From assembly GCA_947462335.1 (NCBI GenBank), contig OX381705.1, forward strand, positions 46,762,175 through 46,826,174: DNA of 64,000 nucleotides. Reading direction: 5' to 3'. This document shows, piece after piece, positions 26,101-38,100 of the stretch. Origin of the DNA: Harmothoe impar (Eukaryota > Annelida > Polychaeta > Phyllodocida > Polynoidae). Numbering within the stretch: the stretch's first letter is position 1; each line of letters starts with the position of its first letter. The position numbers and the translations under genes were made by a program. The notes beneath the pieces are model-generated. The model had not been told where the DNA came from, did not search any database, and saw nothing but the letters and a program-made list of their open reading frames with translations.

Positions 26101-29100
26101 GGCTACCCTGGTGGTGAAGGGCACTGTGATGAGCTCGGAGATGGAGATGAGCTCACTGACCTCGTCAGTGAAGAGCACGTCTGAGTAGCTCACGATCTGC
26201 CCGGTGATGGTGACGGAGAGGGCAGTGATAAGCTGAGCCTCGGCCAGGGAAGTGTCGAATAGGGCGTCCACGGCAGTGCCGTCAGCGGACACGAAGTACG
26301 AGAACTTGAACACCGACTCACTGAAATGTGATACAAGGCATCAGCTATCGGGTTATATTTTACTATGGAAAGTAATAGTTTTCCGCCCCCAAATATGTCC
26401 TAAATATTCAGCTTTGCCTATAGCGGGTCCATAAAGGGTTGTCCCTATAAGCGGCACAACGCACATAGTGTTGCATTAATTGTATAACATATTATATCTT
26501 ATATTTCTTGTGAGGCTTCGCTCAACAGATTAAAATATGACATAGCTAGTACAGTTGACATGTAATGAAGGAGGGATGGCTAATCATTGAAAACAGCAAA
26601 ATTAGCCAGCCGCATTACTTTACCGCTCCCCGCTACTTGATCGAGTAGGCCAAATCACTGACGTTATCTTCGTATTGTTATCATTAACCACCGTGCATGT
26701 CCTGTTAGTGTTACCATGATTTTTTTGATGATAACATCGTTATCATCTGTCATGCTGTGTTAGTCCTTCGTTATTCCTCCCAATACAGCATTATTTATTT
26801 TTAGTCATATAGCAGTTGAAAACACTAACGCAATATCTATATCGTTAAATCTGTCAATTATTCCCGTTATGTGTCAAATCAAATGTCTTATCTATATAAT
26901 AGATACAGTATACCCTGAGTAACTGTTATGCAATTATGTTTTACCCCTGTTAGTTCAGTGCATGCGGATACTTGGTTATTACATTAATGTAATACAAGTA
27001 AGTACCTAAGAGCTAAATCATGTGAACCATGTTACCAATTATGATGAACATTGAGCTAATGGCTACCCATGGAACCAATGGCATATTAGCCTTTTCACAA
27101 AGCAACTAAATGTACTTCCAATACCTTTGAATGCTTCCACTGTAAAATAAATAATTATTATGATGAGTCCATCAATACAGCAAAAATATGGAATTGATTG
27201 AGGCAATGTTACATGTCATTCCTGTTGAATTGACCTCTGTTACTTGAAGCTCTTCAGTCTAATACCATCAGCAATAGTGTGGCCCCCATATTTTCGGATG
27301 CGATCCAATTTAATAGCTCTACCAGTGTTTCTATCAATGTCCAAACTTAGTGTTGAAATCACACAACCCTAAGCACTTACAGTTTGACCGACAGGAATTC
27401 CTCCTGTATGGCGCTCTCCAAGGTGATGTCTGTGAGCTGAGGTCTCGCAGTCTGCCAGGCCGACCTTAAGCCTCCTAGTACCAACTGCATATCACTAGAC
27501 AGCACGGCCTTACCCAGATACACACTGAATGCCGATTTGTATCGTCTCAGGCCGGCCAGGGAATCCACATACAGGGTATAGGCTACACCCTGGGGAGAAT
27601 CAACCTTAAGGAATGTGTTTAGGATAGTCAGAGACAGGCTGAAGTCCCTTCCAGAGAGCATCTTGTCTCCAAGTGTAGCCGTGTAGAAGAGCTGGAAGAC
27701 CTTTTCCCTGAAATAGAAATAAAAAGTCATAGCATGAGAATGATTCAAAAAGTTTAATTGCATCAGTAATATAAGGGAAAAGATGATTAATTTAATATAA
27801 GATTAATCGAGTACTTACCATTTATATAAGTATGAAGATTAATCGTTGTTCTTCGAGAGACAGATAAACATATCTGTTGAGTACACAGGAGAGGGTGACG
27901 TCACTTCCGGTAGTCAGATTAGCGCCCACATGCAGTGAATCTTTTGCTGAAAATAAAACATCTGGAAATAGTACACAGTAGTGCTCTTTTTACTTTGTCT
28001 AAATAGCACCCACATGAGTAGGTGAGAGATTATACCGCTAGTAGTAATCTTCTTCATCCTAGGGATGGATGGGTGGGCCTGTGTACTCAACAGATATGTT
28101 TATCTGTCTCTCGAAGAACAACGATTAATCTTCATACTTATATAAATGGTAAGTACTCGATTAATCTTATATTCTTCTTCGCGACAGAAAACATTCTGGT
28201 GACACAGGAGACTTCAAAGTTCAGCTAGATTCACTGCTTATTTCCCATAATGTTACTCTCCCATAAATGACTGTAACTTCTCATATAGGATAACAGAAAA
28301 TAGATACTTTATTTCACCTAAAGGTGATGTTCTATTGCCTTGTGATATGGTTTTGACTAGGTTGCATGACATTTTGCTATATAGCAAAGAAGGCATAACT
28401 GCCATACAGTTCACCACAGCTGTGGCAGTGTAATTGTCCATCATAGAAAAAGTTTTATCACATACAGATACTGCTGCCTCTAGTAAGGCTTATGACTATG
28501 ATCAGCCAATAGAGTTCATACAAACTATCGTTACGGCAAAAGGGCCAAAATTCTCCCCTTTTGAGGTGTGTCTTTTCCCCCAAAAGGCTCTGAAAATTTT
28601 GTTCCCAGCTACTCGATAGAGTCCTCCAGGAGGATCCTGGCTAGCGTCTTGGGAGGCTTGGGGTTCTCGATAGGCTTGTTGTAGTGCTTAGCCATGGTCT
28701 TGGCACCTTTCCAAGACCCATGTCTAAGCAAAACAGCAGTCGATACACCGAGTCTCCCTCCCGCAGAGGTGCTGGCACCCCTGGTGGAGTGAGCTCGGTA
28801 TACCCTGGTGTCCACCCCAGCTGCGGAAAGCACCGCAAGGACCCATCTCTTTGATGAGTCCTGCCCAATCTCGCCAAATGGCTTGCGGAAGGACAAGAAG
28901 AGCGAGTGTTTCCTTCGCCCTTCCTTGTCCAACCTGACTGGCTCCGTGACCCGCACGTAACGTTTCAGGGCACAGACGACGCACAGAGTCTCCTCCTCGT
29001 GGAACGGTTCCAGGACCAGTTCTTTGAGGGGTTCCCCCGTACGCGCTGTTTTCATCAGACCCTTCAGAACGAAACGCGCAGACCCCGAATCCAGCCAAGT

Positions 29101-32100
29101 CAGATTGCGGAGATCAAGCGCTGGGATGACCTGGCCTCTTTGGCCCGACACCAGCAGAATCAGCATCGTTAGCTTGAACCCCAAGAACTGGGTGGACAAG
29201 CCTTCATTGGCACCCCAACGCTGGAACATGCTGAACACCAGCCTAATATCCCAGAATTTGTTATATCTGGGAGAAGGAGGATTCCTTCTATAGGCGGTGC
29301 GGACGGCCCTGCACACCCAATAATGGGTGCCCATGGTCTTCCCGTTGTCAAGGTTTTTCACTAAAACCGACAACGCACATCTGGCAGCGTTAACAGTGCC
29401 AAAAGCCCTGCCCTTTTCCGAAAGCAAGCGGAGGAAACGACAAACCTCAAAAGGGGAAGGGGAGCGCAGGGAGATACGGTGAATAATGCAGAAAGTGGCC
29501 CACTGATCCATGTATGTTTCGTACACCTTCTGTGTACCAGTGGACCAACTTTCTAGCAAAAATTCAGCCGTCTCCCTGTCGCACCCCTGATTTTGGATCA
29601 AGTCATTTCTTAATATCGCAAAACCCTTAGGGCGAGCCTTCCCAGTGAGTCGTCTCGCCCTAAGAGGTTTGCGTTCCTCGGGTAGACCTTGAAACTGGCC
29701 TTTGCCAGTTTCAAGGCCCGAGGGTACCAAGCTCGCCCTGGCCAGTCTGGTACTACCAGGACGAGCTTGCTAGGGTCCTCTGCTTCCAGCTTCCTTAGCA
29801 CGCGGGGGATGATGCTGAAAGGGGGGAAAGCATAAGCATTAATGCCTTCCCAGGACATGGTCAGGGAGTCCACATGACTTGCTCCCGGATCCGGTTTCCA
29901 GGAGCAGTAGCGCTCACATTTGTGATTGGTTCTCGAGGCAAAAAGGTCCCATTGTGGGTTTCCCCAGATATTACAAATTCTCTTGTATATCCGGTCATTT
30001 AGTTTCCATTCTAGGTTGTCATTGAAAACTCTTGATGCTTTGTCCGCCTTGATGTTAAGTACTCCAGGGACAAATGAAACCGTCAACCAGGACTGTCTAG
30101 CCTCAGCCCAAGCCCAAATGAAGCGCGCTACTTTGTCACAAGCAGGTGACTTTACTCCTCCCATTTTGGACACGTAATGCAAGGCAGTCATGTTATCCGT
30201 TCTTATGTGCACATGGACATTCATGACTTTCCCTAAGCTATGTAGAGCCAGGTTGATGGCACGGAGTTCCAGAACGTTTATGTGGTCCTGTTCCTCTGGC
30301 AACCAGCGCCCACCTATAGTGTGATCACCTAGGTAGGCTCCCCAGCCCTGCATGCTGGCATCCGTGTCTATGGAGAGATCTGGTAACGAGTTACGTATAC
30401 GACAGCAGTTGTTTTCTACATTGTGGATCCACCACCTGATATCCTCTACAGCCTCTTTAGAGAGTGTCATAGATGCCTCATAGTTTCCACCGCTAAGCTT
30501 CAGCGCTTTGTTTTTGCAGCGTTCTAGCGCTTTGTAGTGGCTCATGCCATATTCCACCCCTTTCGCATAGGCGTTAAAAAGCCCAACTGTCCCTGCCACC
30601 TCTCTGATCGTGAGATCAGTTTTCCCCAGGATTTGTTCCGTTTCCTGAAGGACTTTGTCTACTTTCTTCTCAGGAAGCGAGACATTCATCTGTTCAGTGT
30701 CAATAACAAATCCTAGAAATTCCAAAGTGGTGGAAGGTGTCATTACTGACTTTTTGGGGTGAATTACCAGACCCAAATCATCAAAGATTTTCGCTAGCTT
30801 GGCGGTGGAGGCGAGACATTCCTCATACGAGCTACCCATTATAAACGTATCGTCTATGTAGGGAAACGCTTCACATCCTTGCTCTCGGAGTTTGCAGAAA
30901 ATGGGGGCAAGCAATTTTGTGAATATTCTGGGTGCACACGCAACACCATTGGGAATCACTCGGTATTGGTACAGTTCATTACCCCAGACGAACTTAAGGA
31001 ATTTCCTGTCCTGTTCGCTGATTGGGAATGTGTAGTATGCATCTTTAAGGTCAATTGATGCCATGTACCAATCCTTCCTAACCAGCTCCAAGGCTGTTTG
31101 GAGGTTATCCATTTTAAAGTGTTCATATGGTATGAGTTTGTTGAAATCCGAGAGATCAAGAATTATCCGAATTTCCCCATTTGCCTTCTCCTTAGCAAAG
31201 ATAGAAGAGATCCACTGATCCTGTTCAGGTTCAACTTTCTCAATTACACCCTTGTTTAACATTCGCTCGATTTCAGCATCAATTCTGATTGGATCAAAGT
31301 CTCTTAATGCATACGGTTTTGGCACATGAGTTTGTACTGGTTTTTTGAGTAAAGGGATTTCTATGCCTGCAGCATTTTTTAAGACCCAAGGGTCTGAAGT
31401 CACCTTTTCCCAATTTGCCAAAAAGTCTACCGTTTGTCCACCGTAAAAGTTTTCTGGGGTGTTTGTGAGTTCGAAGTCCAGAACAGTCTCAGTGTGTTTA
31501 CACACCTTTACTTTCTGCGGTTTCCGCGACTTGTCCCGCGACCTCGACCTCGACTGGCTCCTGAGTCGCGGTTTTTGCCGTCGTCTTGGCGACGTTTGTC
31601 TCGTCGTTCGTCTTGGTGGCGATTCTCTTTTCCGCTTCGTCGTTCGTCTCCCTGGCGTCGTTTCTTCTTGTATCCGCCTCTTTTCTGAAAATCCTTCTTG
31701 GATTTCGTGTTTCGGTTTCGGTTGTTCGATCTGCCTTTAGCTCTCATGATGCTCTGGGTGAACTCAATATCCTCCTTGCACTTCTCAACTACTTTCTTAG
31801 CCTCTGCAAAGAGCGTTGCACCTCCCATGGGGCTCTCCATTATAGCCTTGGTGTAGTCTTGGATTAAGAAGGGTCTGAGCATTTCCCTTCTTTTCCTGAC
31901 TATGCAGTTGTTGGCTAACACCAGCATCTCGATCCCGTCTACAGCTGATGCTGCGGCTTCATTGAGTTCAGGGTCTTTCTGTTCCCCCCTGTTGATCATG
32001 ATCTCCAGAGTAGGCAGAAAGGCGGTCAAACCTGCCATGATCGCCTCTTGTGCATTGACCATGTGACCGTCCAATGCCAGCGCGTTTTTGTTGCCTTTAT

Positions 32101-35100
32101 TGTTCAGTTCAGTAAGCGGTCCCGCGTCAATCGGAGGGATTCTCATTGCCGAAACATTCTTAGGTGGAGGGATTAGTTTCCTCTTTTTCATGGACTCGTT
32201 CTCCTTATCAGGGAGAGCCGTCTGCGTGAATCGTTCGACTATCGCAGCGAGGGTCTTGTGTGCTTTTTTGGAGGAAGGCGGCCCATCCTTATAGGTCAGG
32301 ATACCGGCTGCCTTGTCTGCAAAGGCTCCATCTTTCACTCCTTTGAGTTTCTCCTTCACCTTTTTTGCCCTCTCAACTTCACTATCTTCAGATTCAGCTT
32401 GAGAGCCTTCAGCCTCTTCATCCGCTTCATGGCCAAAGCCATCCTCGGACTCAGAGATTACTGGATTTCTCGGTTTCTCTTTGACCAACTTCGGTGGTCC
32501 CTTCGGCTTGGCTTTAGCCCTCTCCTTTTCAGGGGTTTTTGTCCTAGCTCGAGATTTCTCCCGTGATCGGGACTTGGATCGATGTCTCCTCACGGAGCGA
32601 GATCGGGATCTGGATCTGGATCGTCTCCTCGCGGAACGAGATCTGGATCGTCTCCTCGCGGAACGAGATCTGGATCGTCTCCTCGCGGAACGAGATCTGG
32701 ATCTCCTCCTCACGGAGCGGGATCTGGATCTGGACCTGTGAGATCTTCTTCGCGAATGCGACCTTCCCCGAGAGTGAGATCTTCTTCTAGAGCGTGATCT
32801 TCGTCTGTGTGAGTTAGACCTGGTCCGCGACCTGCGTCTGGATCTGGATCTGGACCTAGCTCGTGCTCGTTTGTAGGGCCGTTCCTCCACTACCTCATCT
32901 TCAGACTCTCCCTCATCCTCAGACTCTCCCTCATCCTCAGACTCTCCCTCATTGGAGTCAGTCTTTTGACCCAATTCTTCAGGCATCTTTGTGAAGATAG
33001 GGAAAAGTTTGACCTTGTTGGGAGGGGTTCCTTCTGAGTTGGCCTCACTCTCGTCACCGTTCTGCGAATCGGTTTTGGGAGGATCAGGTTTCCCTTTCTC
33101 CTTAGAGGTACTCGCACGCGGGGATGCGTGGACTTTAGCCCGAGTATGCATGAAGGGAGTTTGAGGTATCTTCACCTCTTCCAATGCCTTAGCAATGAGG
33201 TTTTTGAGGATATCTGACTGCTGTGGCAAAGTCTTGACTTTGAGCGGAGTCTTTCCCTTCATTTAGTCAGCATCTGCAAAGAAGCAGAAATATTTTTGAG
33301 TTAAGTCATCAAAAGAGACATGTGTGCTAATAGTGTTTTAAGGTGGGGATTAAAACACAAAGCCAAAGAAATTTTCGGCATAAGGTATAGGTATTTTGTG
33401 TTACCAGTCACAAACCCTAAGCACATAATTGAGACCCTATAAAAGGTGGACCAGTTAAGTCTCTTTGTGTTTTCATTTCACAACAACACAAACTTCTTAA
33501 ATGCCTAACTCAAGGAATTTTTCGGCATAAGGTATGGGTAAACTTGTGTATTCAACACAAGCACTCAGTGTGGATCTGTATCAACACAACTGAGTTATTT
33601 AATGCCTCAAAGAAATTTTGGGCATAAGGTATATGTCTTGGTAAGGACTGGTCCAAACATGTACAAAGTACAACAAGACACACCTGACACTGACTTGACA
33701 GTTCACCTCACTCAAGTCTGTATGAGTGGAGAACAACCTCAAATGTCATTCTTCTATAACTGAGTTATAAAAGAATAACTGAGGTGTCAACTACAAAGTA
33801 GCAAGCAAAGCTTTAAGTGTCTTGACTTCAACCAATATCTAGAGTCTGCCAAGCTGTTATGACAGGTAGTAGTTGATATTATTCTGTCTTTGACCATGCA
33901 TAAGACAGTGGTAAGTCCTTCCTGGTTCTTTATTTTAAAAGTGTATTCACTAATAAAACAGAGATCTACAGTGTATAATAGAATAAATTTCTATCTCTGC
34001 AGATATGAATTTATCCCATCACAATTTTATTCCTTATGAAGGCTCGTTTCGCTATTGAAACATTCCTCAACAAATGAAGCAGCAGTACTGCACTGTGAGC
34101 CAACATAACAAATAAAAAGCCAACATAAATCAGTGACTCAGTCAGAAATCCAAGATGGATGACTGGTCTTGCTGAATCATGCCAGCCCCTAGCAGCAACT
34201 AAGCTCTACACAATCTAACTCCAATTTTCCACTATAACTGGATGTCAAAATCCATATTATTGTGAAAACTGAACTATAATTGCACATTTGAGAAATTAGA
34301 AACAAGTGGATGACCATTCATCCCAATTTCCGAAAATCCCCAATTTCCGCCCACCGGCGGATTTTCAGTCACATTTTTTCTCAATCTGAAGAAAAAATAA
34401 ACAATGCCAAAGTCTATTTCTTTCTCAAAGGTGCAAATATGATACAAATATGGTACAAATATGAGCTAGATAAAGGTAAATACCTGTTATATTCCTCCAA
34501 ATATGTGTGAGAGTTGCTGCTCTGGGCGCTAGCGTCCTTTCCCTTTGGTTTCGCGCTAATATCTGTCTACCGGAAGTGACGTCACCCTCTCCTGTGTCAC
34601 CAGAATGTTTTCTGTCGCGAAGAAGAACATTATGATATTTATGATATCAGTATCAGAACTGGTCTCATCTGATAAGAGGTGCAATTGCCAAGTGTATCTA
34701 CTTACCCCTGTCTGCTGATGTACAGGCCCTGTGACATGATCTTAATCTGGACTGAAGAGAATGCTGAAAAAAAAACAAGTGACACAATAATGTACAGCAC
34801 TTCAGCACCGATTTCTTTTGAATAGCGGTTATGTGTCTTTTCATTTGAACTGTATTAACAAAGCATTTTTGTAATATAATGATAATGATTATAATCATAC
34901 AAACCCAATAATATTATGGGTATTCAGTGAATGTCTTTTATGTCTACATCAGCATACTCATATGACATAGTGTACAATACCAGACGTGTTCAAGCAGTTG
35001 CCATCACTTACATGTATCAAATGCACTCCATGCAGCTATGAGGCCGGCCTCAAAGGCGGCCAGTTTGGAGGTGGCTACCCTGGAGTTGATGGCCACAGAG

Positions 35101-38100
35101 AGTAGATCAGACAGCCTGATCACCTTCACCGACTCGGCTATGATGAAGCTGGAGTACTTGAGGGTGGAGCTACCAGAGATGGTGACATCCAGGGCATTGA
35201 GGATGGAGGCTGCGGAGAGTCGGCTGAACGTGGCCGAGTTGACCACCTCGTCCTTCTTCTTCAGGAAGTACACCAATCGCCACACAGTGCCCCTGAAAGT
35301 TTATAAATTCAATGAATACAATATAGTTCGGATGCAACCCGACAAAAATCATTGAATAATATAGTGTTTTGTGTCGGGACACCCTAGGGTTAATTAATTA
35401 TCATTTGCAGGCCGTTATGACATGAAAAATAATAAATCTTGGGAAAATGGTTTGAGGATTACATTACATCTCACCATCCCTAACTTGTATCTTTTTCATA
35501 TATTTTGTATCTTTTTCAAAAAAGTCTTTCATGTCGTTTAGCATCCTTTGTGGGCGAGTATTGACTATAGTTGATGCCATGGCAGGGCGAGCATCGACTA
35601 TAGCCATCTTAACTCCCTGGGATTCAGCAAACCCTCGCCCTTGGGGTAAGTTCCTGCAAAAGGTTCCGATAGCTAACCATAACCATTTTTGGCTGTCCGT
35701 GAAGGTTAATTAATGTTAATGTCAATATCATCCTCACCCGTCTTCAGAGGCAGCCTCCTCCTGGACTCCCATAACGATAGTCAGGTCATCGGAGATAGCT
35801 GTTGAGTGTAAGACATAGCCATTAGAATATGGCACACATATGACTAGATGTCATACTATCCATTTCTGGGCCTAATAATAGTATCGTATAATTTTGGTAT
35901 TGGTATTTTAGCAACATGCATATTATATCTATGCAATCATTTTAGAGGAAGAATACTCTATTATGGCTATACAACGTCATAGTAGGACAACTCTCATATT
36001 TAGAAATCACTGCAATTTAGAACTCAGATGGACAATCAGAACTCACCCGCCTCGGCTAGTTTCCACTCAGATAGGAGTGCATTGAGAATAACATCGAGTT
36101 GCGCGGTCAGGATGGGCCTGGATATGTGAACAGCGAAGTTATCCCGATAGCGGAAGAGGCCTGTGACGTCACTGATGAGCTTATAGTTGATGTTGGCACC
36201 ACTCGATACCTTAATCTGGTCGCGCATGGCCACGGTCAGTTCCGGTAGGCTGGACGGCATCACCACCAGTCCATCCACCGACACAAAGTACACCAGGGCG
36301 GTAACAAACCTCCTGGAAGAACGAGCGTATTGAAAGTATAGAGTTATTTGGCCCCAATGCATATGATTGATTTATTGAAAAATGTTTATTATGGTAAGAA
36401 TATTGCACAATTCCTTAGAATTGGTCCTCTATGCCCTATAGGCCCCTATGATCTGCACGGATTCAGTTTTCTAGTCATGTATTAAATACCAAAAGTGCTA
36501 ATGACATGCTTTATTCGTCCTAGACATACATATACTAGACCACTCAAAGGGACAGACACCATTTTGGACGTTTCACAGCCAAAAATTATTTTCTCATTTT
36601 AAGAAAATAAGATAAATAAACCCACCTGGCGGACAAATGACTAGTTTTAAGAAAATATTTTTTCTTGAAACTCGTCATTTATCCGCCAGACATAGGCATA
36701 CCACTGTAACACAACTTTATATTATATCAACTTTTATATTATCAGGATAGGTTCCCAAGCTGAAAACAAGAAACCTTGCTTACCCCAGTTTGATATACTG
36801 CTCACTGTGGACGATCTTGATGCTGATGGTACCAGATATCTTAGTGCGATACACTGCCAGCAGTGCCTCCTCGAACTTAGCATTGTCTGCGTTAGGAACA
36901 TTAGCATCCACATACAGTTCCATACCAAGTGATATACGGCTGATGGGTGCCTTTAATGAGGTGAGAATGACATAGAACCCTCCGGGGGCTGTGATCTTGC
37001 CCTGTAGGTTGGCGTCAATGGCGGCCTTGGTGAGTGAGGCCATAAGGCGGGAGTCCTGCTGCACTGAGTCCACACTCAGGGAGTACACCATCCGGATGGC
37101 AAAGGTTCTATAATAGATAATGGTTCAGGATTGTCAATACTATATTTCTAGATAGTGATTAATATATGCTATCGTAAGGGAAACAGCGAACGATGCTCAT
37201 CAAATTCATAATTTTCTGAAACTATATTTGTAACTAGATGTTGAAATAACAGACGGCTTATGTGCAACATAATGGGCATACCCCAAACTATCCACCACTT
37301 CTTCCTGGGATAGTATCTTGATGTCCACAGTCTTTGTAGCAAATTCTGTAACAAAATAAAAGCATTGTTTAAGTATATAGTCACTTGCATTGTTCATTTA
37401 AAGAGTATTTGTAATTCGTCGAGATCTTTCTCAACAACGCTAATTCTTTGAGTAAATATTTAAGCAAGAATCCACAATAAGTATCTGCTTACATATGGCA
37501 TATCTTTCCACAAGAGCTAAATTACGGGTACACGGAATTTAGGCACCCGGTCTTTAGGCACCCTGCCCTCAGGCCCCCGTGATCATAGGCACCCTGCCCT
37601 TAGGGAGTGATCATTTTTTAACAACAGGGGGGGGGGGTGGTTTTCCGCGCGGAGCGCGCGAAATTTTTTTCACCCCCCCCCGGTCAACGGGTCAAAATTT
37701 TTTACCCCCCCCCCCCTACGGGTCGGAAATCGGCGCGCGCGCAGGCCCTTTGAAGCATAGTAACGCGCGGGCTTTTTGGCCCAAAACAGGTTAAATTTTT
37801 TTGACCCCCCCCCCAAGAGGGGTCCAAATTTTTTACACCCCCCCGGTCAAGGGGTCCAAATTTTTTTGCCCCCCCCCCCCCAAACCAACCCCCCCCCCCT
37901 GTTGATAAAAAATGATCACTCCCTTAGGCCCTCCGGATTTCAGGCCCGCGGCCTTTTGGCACCCTGGCCATAGGCCCCCTGTCTATAGGCCACAACCTAC
38001 CATACGTTCACAACCCTCTAATACGTCCACAACCCTCTCATACGTCCACAACTTTTCATATGTCCGTTTCAGTGTCTCTAACAAATGATTGACCACCCTC

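Larger units (their letters stand above)
27794..34627 (-). mobile_element. DIRS-type YR retrotransposon, element 1 (complete)
   Basis: A 6.83 kb element with three intact ORFs in the order Gag-like, RT/RNase H, tyrosine recombinase. It has inverted terminal repeats and an internal complementary region (28078-28211) holding both outer ends side by side in reverse complement, the hallmark of DIRS elements. The outer ends share only AA with the junction sequence, so the boundaries are set to 1-2 bp. It sits in a host intron that would otherwise be about 164 bp, on the same strand as the gene. Intact ORFs suggest recent insertion. Confidence 0.93.

Noticed and set aside
27121..27140. Possible tiny exon (TTTTACAG then GTATTG, 15 nt)
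   Set aside because: Its phases (1 in, 1 out) do not fit, and units 20 and 21 already join in frame without it.
31434..32797. Plus-strand ORFs opposite DIRS element 1 Gag
   Set aside because: They are shadows of the RS-rich coding sequence, which lacks stops on the other strand.
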